DNA from: JANRKF01 sp964518725
GTDB lineage: Bacteria > Pseudomonadota > Alphaproteobacteria > Rickettsiales > SXRF01
DNA length: 64,000 bases
NCBI GenBank assembly: GCA_964518725.1
Contig: CAZFKP010000002.1
Span: 57,091 to 121,090, forward strand
Reading direction: 5' to 3'
Position numbers and translations under genes: made by a program. This document shows positions 42,602 through 51,964 of the stretch, piece by piece. The notes beneath the pieces were generated by a model that ran no database searches, was not told the DNA's origin, and saw only the letters and a program-made list of their open reading frames with translations. Position 1 is the stretch's first letter. Each line of letters starts with the position of its first letter.

Positions 42602-42645
42602 TGTTCGAACATGTTAGTTGAAATTTAACCAGATTCGGATATTGT
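42602..42645 (+). promoter_or_regulatory. Promoter and palindromic operator of the metal cargo
   Basis: TGTTCGAACA (42,602-42,611), then TTGAAA (42,618-42,623), a 16-bp spacer and TATTGT (42,640-42,645). The ATG at 42,653 follows the -10 by seven bases and lacks a ribosome site, so the transcript may be leaderless. Confidence 0.45.
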
Positions 42646-42652
42646 GTGATCC

Positions 42653-42973
42653 ATGAAAAAAGCTATTCTTTCACTATTTATTGCCTTTACGTTGCTTGTT
42701 GCGCCCATCGCGCACGCATCTGGCATGAACTGTGAAGGCGATAATTGCCAAATGTCTGAGCAGACAAAAAAGCAAGCCAAGAGCGAGAAGCAGGATGATG
42801 GCAAAGCGGCAAATGCTGGACATCACTGCTGCTGCCCCCATGTATCGTCTATTCCTGACTCTGCATTAGCTGCACCTCAGACTGCTTCAGACTCAGCAGT
42901 ATTTGTTCTTGAGCAGGATGCCACGACATCCGTAGTGGTCGGACCACCACTCAAGCCACCCTCACACGCTTAA
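42653..42973 (+). CDS. Secreted Cys/His-motif protein, 106 aa
   Basis: Signal peptide MKKAILSLFIAFTLLVAPIAHA; the mature part has CEGDNCQM and HHCCCPH, likely metal-binding, and a C-terminal Pro-rich end. First gene of the metal cargo; small proteins of this kind often precede czcCBA operons. Binding partner unknown. Confidence 0.75.
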   Translation: MKKAILSLFIAFTLLVAPIAHASGMNCEGDNCQMSEQTKKQAKSEKQDDGKAANAGHHCCCPHVSSIPDSALAAPQTASDSAVFVLEQDATTSVVVGPPLKPPSHA

Positions 42974-43072
42974 TTCCATACGACAGGCTTGCGCCTGAAA
43001 GAGTGCCTATTCAGGTGCTCTTATGTCGCATGTCCTATTCTATTTGTTCAAGGAATTAAGCGGTGAGAATCC

Positions 43073-44404
43073 ATGTATCAGAAAAAATTACTGTGGCTGC
43101 TGTGCGCCACCATACTGACCAGCCAACCTGTATTCGCGCAAGACGCAGCGAAACCAGAACCCGAAAGCAAGCCTCCTGCGGCGGCTGCTAGAGAGGCAGA
43201 AAAACCCAGCGGCTTTACGCTGGATGATGCGATTGCTAAAGCACTTAGCGGATCACCGCGCCTGAAAGCGTTTAATAGTGGCGTTGCCGCTGCGAGGGGC
43301 GAACAGCGTCAAGCTGGCGCATGGGTAAACCCAGAAGTGGGGGTGGAAGCGGAGAATGTTGCTGGGCAAGGCGCATATAAGGGTTTTGATTCAGCGGAAG
43401 TGACGTATGGAGTTACTCAGGAAATCACCATTGGCGGGAAGATTTCAGCGCGTGAGAATATCGCTGGCAAGGGGCTTGAAATTGCCTCGCTCGATGAGCA
43501 AGCGGCCACGCTTGATGTTATCCGCGATGTAACAGCTGCCTATGCGGAAGCGGTAGCGGCGGAAGAAAATATACGCCTTGCCACCGAACAAAAAGAACTG
43601 GCGGTGGATGTATTAAAATCCGTCAGCGTGCGTGTGGGAGCTGCCGCTGCGCCGCTGATTCAGAAAAGCCGTGCTGAGGTGGAGCGCTCCACCGCTACCA
43701 TCGCGCTCGATAAAGCCAACCGTGAGCGTGATATTTCCCGCAAAAAACTCGCTGCACTGATGGGCGAAGACCGCTTTACACTTACACTCGACAGCACCGC
43801 TTTTTACACCATCACCAAACCAGAATTGACTGCGTTAGAGGAAAAACTGAAAGCCAATCCCGATCTGGTGAAGCTGAATAGCAGCCTTGAGCAATCCAAG
43901 GCGAGGCTAGATTTGGAACGGGCTAACGCTATTCCTGATCCGCGCCTGAATGTTGGCGTGCGCGATTTCCGCGATAGTGGCGATCAGGCGTTTGTCGTGG
44001 GCGTATCGTTACCAATCCCCGTATTCAATGCCAACCGTGGCAATATCGAGAAAGCACGCCATGAGGTTAGCCGCACCGAAATGGATAACCGTCAAATGTT
44101 ACTCAATGCCAGTGCAGAATTGACGCAGGCACATGAGCGCATGGAAAATTCCTTTGTACAGGCCGAAACACTAAAAACTGAAATCCTTCCCTCTGCCGAT
44201 AAAGCCTTTCGGCTGGCGCGTGAGGGCTATGGCTTGGGACGGTTCCCTTATCTTGAGGTGCTGGACGCACAGCGCAGCCTGTTCGGGGTGAAGCAACAAC
44301 AAATTGAAGCGATACGCGAATTCCACACGGCCAAAGCACAGGTCGAGCGACTGACTGCTACGCGCTTAAGTCAATTACAGAAATCGGGAGAAAACCATGA
44401 ATAA
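43073..44404 (+). CDS. czcC: TolC-family outer membrane channel (CzcC-like)
   Basis: 443 aa with a signal peptide (LLWLLCATILTSQPVFA). Two OEP repeats; FTLDDAIAKALSGSPRLKAFNSG opens the first. It would form the outer-membrane duct of the adjacent CzcBA pump. Overlaps the adaptor gene by eight bases. The CzcC name rests on its position beside a CzcA-type pump. Confidence 0.9.
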   Translation: MYQKKLLWLLCATILTSQPVFAQDAAKPEPESKPPAAAAREAEKPSGFTLDDAIAKALSGSPRLKAFNSGVAAARGEQRQAGAWVNPEVGVEAENVAGQGAYKGFDSAEVTYGVTQEITIGGKISARENIAGKGLEIASLDEQAATLDVIRDVTAAYAEAVAAEENIRLATEQKELAVDVLKSVSVRVGAAAAPLIQKSRAEVERSTATIALDKANRERDISRKKLAALMGEDRFTLTLDSTAFYTITKPELTALEEKLKANPDLVKLNSSLEQSKARLDLERANAIPDPRLNVGVRDFRDSGDQAFVVGVSLPIPVFNANRGNIEKARHEVSRTEMDNRQMLLNASAELTQAHERMENSFVQAETLKTEILPSADKAFRLAREGYGLGRFPYLEVLDAQRSLFGVKQQQIEAIREFHTAKAQVERLTATRLSQLQKSGENHE

Positions 44405-45521
44405 GCGTAATCTCATTATTTTAATACTGCTGCTGGCAATCGCTGGCGGTGCGTATTTTACACTGGGTGGCTCGGACAAAGAACCAGCGGCAGATAACCA
44501 TGCCCACGCAGATAAGGACGAACATGGCCACGGCGACGAGCATAAAGATGACCATACCGAAGGCGGCGATCACGGGCATGGTGACAAGGATGAACACGCG
44601 CATGGTGATGAGCATGGTCACGATCATGCGGAAGCAAAACCCGCTGCCGATAAACATGGCGAAGCCGATGAGCATGGGCATGGCGGCGAAGAAGGTGGCC
44701 ATGATGAAGGAAGCAAAATCAGCGATAACGCAGTCAAGAATCTGAATATAGAGATTCTCGAAGTTGGCAGTGCGATGGTGCAGGAAACCGTTAGCGTCAG
44801 TGGCCGCGTAACCCTGAACCAGAACACCACCGCGCAAGTGAAAGCACGCTTCCCAGGAGTCATCCGCAGCGTGGTGAAAGAGCCTGGCGAAGTAGTGAAA
44901 GCTGGCGACGTACTCGCCACGGTCGAAAGCAACGATAGTCTCCAAGTCTATGCGGTGAAATCGCCAGTGGGTGGTACGATCATCAATCGCACCGCCAATG
45001 TGGGCGAACTGGCAGCGGATACGCCGCTGTTCGTTGTGGCGGATTTAAGTAAGCTATGGGCGGAACTGTTTATCTTCTCGAAAGATGGTGAGAAGCTGAA
45101 AGCTGGCCAGAAGGTTCGCATCCAATGCCTCGATGACCCTGTAAATACCGAATCCACGATTGCGCTGGTGTTGCCTACCGCTGAAGCCTCCAGCCAAACG
45201 GTAGTAGCGCGTGCGGTGATCGAGAACGCGGATAATCACTGGCGTTCTGGCATGAATATCCGCGCCGATGTGGTGCTGTCTGAGAGGGAAGCGCCGCTTG
45301 CTGTCAAAACCGAAGCCATTCAGCGCATGGAAGGCAACACCGTGGTGTTTGTGCAGGAGGAAGGCGGAACTTACAAAGCTCACCCTGTTGAAACAGGTAT
45401 GAGTGATTCGCAGTGGACGGAAATCAAAAGCGGCCTGAACGCAGGCCAACGCTATGTCGCTAAAAACAGCTTCGTGGTGAAAGCCGACATCGGAAAAGCC
45501 GGTGCGGAACATGAACACTAG
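44397..45521 (+). CDS. czcB: CzcB-like adaptor with His/Asp-rich N-terminus
   Basis: 374 aa. A membrane anchor (LIILILLLAIAGGAYFTLGG) is followed by a ~75-residue stretch packed with His, Asp and Glu (for example HGHGDEHKDDHTEGGDHGHG), expected to bind divalent metal in the periplasm. The adaptor body has TTAQVKARFPGVIRSVVKEP and VKSPVGGTIINRTANVGELA. In CzcB-type proteins such His-rich parts hand metal to the pump. 18 bases separate it from czcA. Confidence 0.92.
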   Translation: MNKRNLIILILLLAIAGGAYFTLGGSDKEPAADNHAHADKDEHGHGDEHKDDHTEGGDHGHGDKDEHAHGDEHGHDHAEAKPAADKHGEADEHGHGGEEGGHDEGSKISDNAVKNLNIEILEVGSAMVQETVSVSGRVTLNQNTTAQVKARFPGVIRSVVKEPGEVVKAGDVLATVESNDSLQVYAVKSPVGGTIINRTANVGELAADTPLFVVADLSKLWAELFIFSKDGEKLKAGQKVRIQCLDDPVNTESTIALVLPTAEASSQTVVARAVIENADNHWRSGMNIRADVVLSEREAPLAVKTEAIQRMEGNTVVFVQEEGGTYKAHPVETGMSDSQWTEIKSGLNAGQRYVAKNSFVVKADIGKAGAEHEH

Positions 45522-45539
45522 AATCTAAGGGGTATCACC

Positions 45540-48500
45540 ATGATTGAACGTATTTTAGGGTTTTCCCTCCATCACCGATACCTGATCGCGCTGCTCACAT
45601 TAGCGGTAGCAGTTTTTGGGTTGTACTCGCTCAAAAACCTACCGATTGATGCCGTGCCAGACATCACCAACAATCAGGTGCAGATCAACACTTCCGCTAC
45701 GGCTTTCTCTCCGATGGAAGTGGAGAAGCAGGTGACGTTTCCTGTTGAAACTGCGCTGGCGGGGATTCCTGGGCTTGAATATACGCGCTCGATTTCGCGT
45801 AATGGATTCAGCCAAGTCACTGCTGTATTCCGCGATGACGTGGATATTTATTTCGCACGCTCCCAAGTAAACGAGCGCATTACTGAGGCAAAGGAAAGTC
45901 TTCCCGAAGGCGTTGACCCGAAGATGGGCGCAATTTCGACTGGTCTTGGTGAGATTTACATGTGGACGGTGGAATATGAACACCCGCAAGGCAAAGGTGC
46001 GGAAATTAAGGATGGCAAAGCGGGCTGGCAATCGGATGGAAGTTACCTCACGCCCGAAGGCCAGCGACTTAAAACGGATATTGAACAGGCTTCCTACCTT
46101 CGCACCGTGCAGGACTGGATTATCCGCCCTCAGTTGAAAGGCGTAAAGGGTGTGGCGGGAGTCGATGCGATTGGTGGCTATGTGAAGCAATACCATGTGC
46201 AGCCCAACCCTGAAAAGCTGGTGGCACTTGGCCTGAGCTTCTCGGATGTGGTGAATGTACTGGAACGCAACAATACCAGCATTGGGGCGGGTTATATTGA
46301 GCGCAGCGGTGAAGCCTATGTGGTGCGTGCAGATGGCCGTATCGAAAATGCCGAGCAGATCGGCAATATCGTGGTCGCTAACCGTGGCGGCGTGACGATT
46401 TATCTTAAAGACATTGCCACCGTGGGTATAGGCAAGGAACTCCGCACAGGCTCTGCCTCGGAAAATGGTAATGAGGTGGTAGTCGGCACAGCACTGATGC
46501 TAATCGGTGAGAACAGCCGCACGGTATCGCAAGCGGTGGATGGCAAAATCACCGAGATCAACAAATCACTACCCGAAGGTGTCCACGCCAAAACGGTATT
46601 GAACCGCACCAAGCTAGTGGATCGTACCATCGGCACAGTGCAGACCAACCTCACCGAGGGCGCGTTGCTCGTTATCGTGATTCTGTTTCTCCTGCTGGGT
46701 AACTTCCGTGCCGCACTGATTACCGCGCTGGTGATTCCGCTTTCCATGCTTATGACCAGCATGGGGATGATTCGTGCGGGCATTAGCGGCAATCTGATGA
46801 GCCTCGGTGCGCTCGACTTCGGGTTAATCGTGGATGGTGCTGTCATTATCACCGAAAACTGCCTGAGCAGATTAGCACACCGCCAACACCATGAAGGCCG
46901 TATGCTCACCCTGCAAGAACGATTGCACGAAGTGATGGTTGCCAGCCGCGAGATGATTCAGCCCTCCGTTTTTGGTCAGGCGATTATCATCATGGTGTAT
47001 ATCCCGCTGCTTACCTTTAGTGGCGTGGAAGGCAAAATGTTTGAGCCGATGGCAATGACGGTGATTTTCGCGCTCATCGCTGCCTTCGTGCTATCGCTTA
47101 CTTTTGTTCCAGCGATGCTTGCCATTTTCGTGAAAGGCAGAGTGGAGGAAAAAGAAAGCCGCATCATCCTCAAAACTAAAGGCTGGTATGAACCCGCCCT
47201 ACATTGGGCATTGCGTTCGCCGATCAAGATCATCGGCGCAGCAACGGGCGGCTTTGTGTTTTCATTGGTGCTGTTTTCGACAATGGGGCAGGAATTCATC
47301 CCAACGCTCGATGAAAAAGACATCGCCATGCACGCGATGCGGATTCCTTCCACCTCACTCACCCAATCGCAGGAATTGCAGTTTGCTGTGGAAAAAGCAG
47401 TGAGTAGCGTGCCAGAGGTGGAGTTCGTATTCTCCAAAACGGGTACGGCGGAAATGGCGGCTGACCCAATGCCACCGAATGTATCCGACACATTCATTAT
47501 CTTGAAAGATAAAGACCAGTGGCCAGATTCTGTCGCAGAAAAGTCAGAAATTATCGCTAAGATCAACAAGGCTGTATCGGACGTTCCTGGAAACAATTAC
47601 GAGTTCACCCAGCCGATTCAGATGCGCTTTAACGAACTGATTTCTGGCGTGCGCTCCGATGTGGCCGTGAAGATTTACGGTGACGATTTCACCGTAATGG
47701 AGAAAACTGCTTCGCAGCTGGTGCAAACGCTTAAAACCGTTGATGGTTCGGCAGATGTGAAGATGGAGCAAACCAGCGGCCTTCCCATGCTGGAAGTGAA
47801 GCTGGATAAAAACGCTATCGCCCGCTATGGCCTCAATGTCAGCGATGTGCTGGATGTGCTATCCATTGCAGTGGGTGGCCGCGAAGCTGGCTTGGTGTTC
47901 CAAGGTGATCGCCGCTTCGATATTCTGGTGCGCTTGCCAGATACGATGCGGCAAGACCTCACCGTGCTGGAAAACCTGCCTGTGTTGCTTCCTACGGATG
48001 ATGACAACATGGCAGACCGAATCGGTGGCCAGCCGCATACACGCCCAGCCTATATTCCGCTCAAGCAAGTGGCGAAGTTGGAAATCACGGACGGACCAAA
48101 CCAGATCAGCCGTGAGAACGGCAAACGCCGCGTGGTGGTGCAAGCCAACGTGCGTGGGCGTGACATCGGCTCGTTCGTGAAAGAGGCACAATCGACAATC
48201 GACAAGCAGGTGAAAATCCCCGCTGGCTACTGGCTGGAATGGGGTGGGCAGTTCAAGAACCTTGAAGAAGCCAAGGCGCGACTAGGTGTGGTCGTGCCTG
48301 CCTGCTTCTTCATGATTTTTCTGCTGCTGTTCACCGCGCTTGGTTCGGTGAAGCAAGCCTTGCTGGTGTTCTCTGGCGTACCACTGGCACTTACGGGCGG
48401 TATTATCACGCTATGGCTGCGCGGAATGCCGTTCTCCATATCGGCAGCGGTGGGCTTGATTGCGCTCTCTGGTGTGGCGGTGCTGAATGGCCTTGTGATG

Positions 48501-48788
48501 ATTACCCGCATCAACCAGCTGGTGCGTGAAGGTATCGAGGCGCACAAAGCCATTGTGGAAGGTGCGCTCTCGCGTTTCCGCCCTGTGCTGATGACTGCGC
48601 TCGTTGCTTCCTTGGGCTTTGTACCGATGGCGATAGCCACTGGCGCGGGCGCGGAAGTACAAAAACCGCTGGCAACAGTGGTGATTGGCGGACTCATCAC
48701 TGCAACGATTCTGACATTGCTGGTGCTGCCCGCCATTTACAAACGGTTCAACCTTGCCCGCGACCTGCTGGCGAAAGAGGAACTGTGA
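45540..48788 (+). CDS. czcA: CzcA-type heavy-metal RND pump
   Basis: 1082 aa. Starts MIERILGFSLHHRYLIALLT; ENGFSQVTAVF-type loops and GLGEIYMW are typical of the heavy-metal family. TM4 reads GALDFGLIVDGAVIITEN, the DFG-xxx-DGA signature of CzcA (Zn, Co, Cd, Ni) rather than the CusA type. A proton-driven pump moving divalent cations through CzcB and CzcC. AAGGGGTATCACC precedes the ATG. Confidence 0.95.
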   Translation: MIERILGFSLHHRYLIALLTLAVAVFGLYSLKNLPIDAVPDITNNQVQINTSATAFSPMEVEKQVTFPVETALAGIPGLEYTRSISRNGFSQVTAVFRDDVDIYFARSQVNERITEAKESLPEGVDPKMGAISTGLGEIYMWTVEYEHPQGKGAEIKDGKAGWQSDGSYLTPEGQRLKTDIEQASYLRTVQDWIIRPQLKGVKGVAGVDAIGGYVKQYHVQPNPEKLVALGLSFSDVVNVLERNNTSIGAGYIERSGEAYVVRADGRIENAEQIGNIVVANRGGVTIYLKDIATVGIGKELRTGSASENGNEVVVGTALMLIGENSRTVSQAVDGKITEINKSLPEGVHAKTVLNRTKLVDRTIGTVQTNLTEGALLVIVILFLLLGNFRAALITALVIPLSMLMTSMGMIRAGISGNLMSLGALDFGLIVDGAVIITENCLSRLAHRQHHEGRMLTLQERLHEVMVASREMIQPSVFGQAIIIMVYIPLLTFSGVEGKMFEPMAMTVIFALIAAFVLSLTFVPAMLAIFVKGRVEEKESRIILKTKGWYEPALHWALRSPIKIIGAATGGFVFSLVLFSTMGQEFIPTLDEKDIAMHAMRIPSTSLTQSQELQFAVEKAVSSVPEVEFVFSKTGTAEMAADPMPPNVSDTFIILKDKDQWPDSVAEKSEIIAKINKAVSDVPGNNYEFTQPIQMRFNELISGVRSDVAVKIYGDDFTVMEKTASQLVQTLKTVDGSADVKMEQTSGLPMLEVKLDKNAIARYGLNVSDVLDVLSIAVGGREAGLVFQGDRRFDILVRLPDTMRQDLTVLENLPVLLPTDDDNMADRIGGQPHTRPAYIPLKQVAKLEITDGPNQISRENGKRRVVVQANVRGRDIGSFVKEAQSTIDKQVKIPAGYWLEWGGQFKNLEEAKARLGVVVPACFFMIFLLLFTALGSVKQALLVFSGVPLALTGGIITLWLRGMPFSISAAVGLIALSGVAVLNGLVMITRINQLVREGIEAHKAIVEGALSRFRPVLMTALVASLGFVPMAIATGAGAEVQKPLATVVIGGLITATILTLLVLPAIYKRFNLARDLLAKEEL

Positions 48789-48816
48789 TTTTTTAACCAA
48801 CCTTAAAGGAGACTCT

Positions 48817-49077
48817 ATGACCGATCTGAAATCCCTGCTTGCCGCCTCTGCTCTTGCGCTGGTGATGGGCGCTGCCACCACCGCCATTGCCGGTGAACAT
48901 AAAGCCGAAGATGGCAAGAAAGTGGAAAAACACGAACACAAAAACGGTGACCACAAAGATCACGGCAAGCATGAAGGCCATAAGGATGGCGATCATCACG
49001 ACCACAAAGAAGGCGATGGTCACGATCATGACAAAGAAAAAGCTGGCAAGCCCGATACAAAAGGCAAAGGCCAGTAA
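48817..49077 (+). CDS. Secreted His/Lys/Asp-rich metal-binding-like protein, 86 aa
   Basis: Signal peptide MTDLKSLLAASALALVMGAA, then a mature part almost wholly of His, Asp, Lys, Glu and Gly (for example HEGHKDGDHHDHKEGDGHDH). Likely a periplasmic metal buffer for the pump. AAAGGAG precedes the ATG. The composition resembles the CzcB His-rich region. Confidence 0.75.
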   Translation: MTDLKSLLAASALALVMGAATTAIAGEHKAEDGKKVEKHEHKNGDHKDHGKHEGHKDGDHHDHKEGDGHDHDKEKAGKPDTKGKGQ

Positions 49078-49120
49078 ATGAATACGGCCAGAGGCATGGT
49101 GCTTCTGACCGTAGGTGCGA

Positions 49121-49183
49121 CGGGAAGGTTCAGTTTGTGACATGGCCTTCCCGCCGCGCTCCACACCCCTGACTTTCGTCAGG
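49121..49183 (+). terminator. Two hairpins between cargo genes
   Basis: CGGGAAGG/CCTTCCCG (49,121-49,153, 8-bp arms, 17-base loop) and CCTGAC-TTTC-GTCAGG (49,168-49,183) followed by AATGTTT. The second is a weak terminator form. They may limit read-through from the czc genes. Confidence 0.45.
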
Positions 49184-49210
49184 AATGTTTAACCATTCTA
49201 AGGAGAAGTT

Positions 49211-49495
49211 ATGAAAATACTACTAAAAACCCTGATTTTATCTGGTGTTACTGCGCTATCCGTTAGCTCTGCTGCGGTGGCGCGTGATTATCCTGTATCT
49301 CCGAAGCAAGCTCTTGCAGAGCGTAACTGGGAATACTGGAATAAGAAAAACGCTGATTCCAGCCCAGCGCGTGGCGAACGCCAGATATCTGATGCCGCTG
49401 CATCGCCTAAAGTATCGCAGTATCCCTGTGGTAAAGGGTGCGTCTATAGCCACGAATTAGGTGGTTATGTGCAGAAACACTACGGAAACAGATAG
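49211..49495 (+). CDS. Small secreted protein, 94 aa
   Basis: Signal peptide (MKILLKTLILSGVTALSVSS). The mature part contains YPCGKGCVYSHELGGYV with two close cysteines and a His. TAAGGAGAAGTT precedes the ATG. Function unknown; presumably part of the metal cargo. Confidence 0.65.
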   Translation: MKILLKTLILSGVTALSVSSAAVARDYPVSPKQALAERNWEYWNKKNADSSPARGERQISDAAASPKVSQYPCGKGCVYSHELGGYVQKHYGNR

Positions 49496-49504
49496 ATAAA
49501 CTTT

Positions 49505-49535
49505 GCCCCTCTGCCTTTGGGTGGAGGGGCTTTTA
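49505..49535 (+). terminator. Intrinsic terminator
   Basis: GCCCCTC (49,505-49,511) pairs with GAGGGGC (49,524-49,530), followed by TTTTAT. It lies just after the 94-aa gene and before the lipoprotein gene. Confidence 0.8.
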
Positions 49536-49552
49536 TACCTACGGAGAAAACA

Positions 49553-49987
49553 ATGAAATCATGGATGATATTAGCCGCTACCGCACTGGCATTAAGTGCC
49601 TGTGCGTCACAACCACCCCAAACACTTGACCAGAAATTGGCTGAAACCACCAGCGCAGCAGATCGAAAAGAAACGCTGCGCCTTGCTTGCCTGAATGAAG
49701 CCGAGTGGCCAGCCAGCTTGCAAAAAGTTCGCACCACTGGCCGTCATGGAGCACAGCAACGCCAGCGTTTGAAGCGCACGCCTGAGATAACTGAAATGAA
49801 ATCGCTGTGCCGCCAGATGGACGACCTCACCACGGCGGATGCGGAAGAGAAGCTGCCACCGAAAGAGCTGGCAACCGCGTGCGTCAGCAAAGTTACTGCC
49901 AAAAAGCAGAAAGAAGGCAAAGGCTGGGCTGAACACGCAGACCGCATCGCTCATATCTGCAAGGAAATGACAGGGCAAAAACTGTGA
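49553..49987 (+). CDS. Lipoprotein, 144 aa
   Basis: Starts MKSWMILAATALALSACASQ with a clear lipobox (LSAC). The mature part is helical and charged with four further cysteines in pairs spaced as LRLACLNE, MKSLCRQM, ATACVSK and AHICKEM. ACGGAG precedes the ATG. No known family. Its stop overlaps the GTG of the CDF gene (GTGA). Confidence 0.7.
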   Translation: MKSWMILAATALALSACASQPPQTLDQKLAETTSAADRKETLRLACLNEAEWPASLQKVRTTGRHGAQQRQRLKRTPEITEMKSLCRQMDDLTTADAEEKLPPKELATACVSKVTAKKQKEGKGWAEHADRIAHICKEMTGQKL

Positions 49988-50604
49988 GTTCCTGCCACGA
50001 CCATTGCAATGAAAGCGGGCAATCAGACGTATCAGGAGCTTACCGCAAGGTGCTTTGGATATGTTTGATTGCCAACGCAGTGATGTTCGTAGCGCAGATG
50101 ATCGCAAGCTACGCCGCGCACTCTGTTTCGCTGCTAGCGAATAGCGCGGATTTTTTCTCCGATGCGGCCAACTATGGCATCAGCCTCTATGTGCTGAATC
50201 TATCCCTGCGCCAGAAAGCCAAAGCCTCGATGTTCAAAGGCATTTCTTTGGGTTTGGTGGGACTATGGGTGGCGTTTGAGACATTGCACCATGCGCTGAA
50301 ACCAGAACTGCCAGAACCGCTTATTATGGCCGCTATCAGCGTGGTTGCACTGGCGGTCAATGTCGGCTGTGCTGCGTTGCTTTACAAATACCGTGGCGGC
50401 GATAGTAACCGCGAATCTGTATGGATTTGCAGCCGCAATGATGCCATTGGCAACATCGCCGTTATGATCGCCGCCGCAGGCGTATTCGCCACCAACACCA
50501 TTTGGCCAGACATCATCGTTGCCGCCATTCTTGGATGGCTGGCGGTGACTGGTGCATGGCGGATTATTCAATCAGCAAAAAAGGAACTAAATCATGAAGC
50601 ATAA
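49984..50604 (+). CDS. CDF-like cation transporter with an unusual metal site
   Basis: 206 aa, GTG start coupled to the lipoprotein. A short N-terminal CHDHC stretch, then about six membrane helices with the CDF layout. The TM2 site reads NSADFFSDAANY (D-x3-D instead of the zinc-type H-x3-D) and the TM5 site SRNDAIGNIAVM (D-x3-N). The C-terminal cytoplasmic domain of classic CDFs is absent. It probably exports a divalent cation other than, or in addition to, zinc; substrate uncertain. Confidence 0.85.
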   Translation: MSSCHDHCNESGQSDVSGAYRKVLWICLIANAVMFVAQMIASYAAHSVSLLANSADFFSDAANYGISLYVLNLSLRQKAKASMFKGISLGLVGLWVAFETLHHALKPELPEPLIMAAISVVALAVNVGCAALLYKYRGGDSNRESVWICSRNDAIGNIAVMIAAAGVFATNTIWPDIIVAAILGWLAVTGAWRIIQSAKKELNHEA

Positions 50605-51442
50605 ACTACTCACGAGCGCATCTGCTCTTATATTGGCACTTTCGACACCTGCCTACAGTGAACCCAACAGCCATGCGGAACACAACATGGCTGGCATGTC
50701 GCATGGCGCACATGAAGAAGCCAAAGCGCGAAACAGCGTGAAGTTGGAATTAAAACCAGCGTCAGCATTTGCGTTGGGCAAGACAACACAGGTAACGCTG
50801 AAAATGACGAATATGGCTGATGGCAAACCGCTAACGCTCGATGACTTAAAAGAAGCGCACACAAAAAAACTGCACTTGTTAATCGTTGATCCGTCGCTCA
50901 CTGATTATCATCACATACATCCTGTTGCTGGTAAGAATGCAGGTGAATTCTTGTTCGATTTCACGCCAAAGAAGAACGATAGTTATCGCGTGTGGGCAGA
51001 CGTAATTCCTGTTGCCACTGGCAAGCAGGAATATGTGATGGCCGATATGGGAAGCGCAGCCAAGGATAAAGCCACGATCACCAAAACCACCAGCATGACC
51101 AGCACGGTAGATGGCTACTCGTTCACACTTGCGCTGGATAGCGAACCTAAAGTGGATAGCGCGGTGATGGGTAATATCACCGTCACCAAAGACGGAAAGC
51201 CTTTTACTCATTTAGAACCAGTTATGGGCGCATTCGCGCATGTGGTGGGATTCACCGAGGATTATAATTCTGTGATGCACATCCACCCAATGGGCAAAGA
51301 ACCCACCAGCAACACCGAGCGGGGTGGTCCCAAACTAGAATTTCACATCGAGCCGAAGAAGGCTGGCTTCGTTAAGCTATTCGCTCAGGTGAAAATTGGT
51401 GGCAAAGATATATTCGCACCATTTGGCGTAATGGTTAAATAA
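50594..51442 (+). CDS. Secreted protein with repeated HxHP motifs, 282 aa
   Basis: Signal peptide MKHKLLTSASALILALSTPA; next a His/Met stretch (HAEHNMAGMSHGAHEE) often seen in copper-handling proteins. Two beta domains follow, each with a His motif (LTDYHHIHPVAG and SVMHIHPMGKE). Likely binds metal in the periplasm. Overlaps the CDF gene by 11 bases; AAGGA upstream. Exact role unknown. Confidence 0.75.
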   Translation: MKHKLLTSASALILALSTPAYSEPNSHAEHNMAGMSHGAHEEAKARNSVKLELKPASAFALGKTTQVTLKMTNMADGKPLTLDDLKEAHTKKLHLLIVDPSLTDYHHIHPVAGKNAGEFLFDFTPKKNDSYRVWADVIPVATGKQEYVMADMGSAAKDKATITKTTSMTSTVDGYSFTLALDSEPKVDSAVMGNITVTKDGKPFTHLEPVMGAFAHVVGFTEDYNSVMHIHPMGKEPTSNTERGGPKLEFHIEPKKAGFVKLFAQVKIGGKDIFAPFGVMVK

Positions 51443-51560
51443 CTTTGAAACTTAAATATATGACTTCCTTATATCATCGAGTTAAATACACACTGCAATA
51501 AGATGTTTTTTCCTCATTATGTTACAGGCTACTAAACCCTGAAACCAACGGAGAATCTTT

Positions 51561-51917
51561 ATGCACCAAACAGAAAATAATAACCTGCAAGCATGTATCA
51601 CAACTTGCTGGGAATGTCGTAACGAATGCCAGGAGACACTATTTAATCATTGCCTAGAAGTAGGCGGCAAGCATGTTGAGGCAGATCATGTGCGTTTGAT
51701 GGCCGATTGCATTCAAGCGTGTCAGACCGCAGCTGATTTTATGGTTCGCGGTTCGCAGTTCCATGCATCAGAATGTGCTGCATGTGCTGATGTGTGCGAC
51801 GCCTGCGCTGAATCATGCGAGCGCATCGGTGGTGAAGAAATGAAGCGTTGCGCTGAGATTTGCCGTCGTTGTGCCGCAAGCTGCCGCGAAATGGGTCAAA
51901 TGAAGAAAGCTGCATAA
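51561..51917 (+). CDS. Four-helix-bundle copper-binding-like protein (DUF326/Csp)
   Basis: 118 aa, no signal, so cytosolic. Fifteen cysteines, placed as in Csp3-type copper storage proteins: ACITTCWECRNECQ, ADCIQACQ, CAACADVCDACAESC, CAEICRRCAASC. Such proteins load many Cu(I) ions inside a helical bundle. It precedes merR by 47 bases of promoter. Confidence 0.88.
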   Translation: MHQTENNNLQACITTCWECRNECQETLFNHCLEVGGKHVEADHVRLMADCIQACQTAADFMVRGSQFHASECAACADVCDACAESCERIGGEEMKRCAEICRRCAASCREMGQMKKAA

Positions 51918-51964
51918 TACAAAGTTAAATTTTGCTTCGTTTGATAAGGCTATAAAATAGTGTC

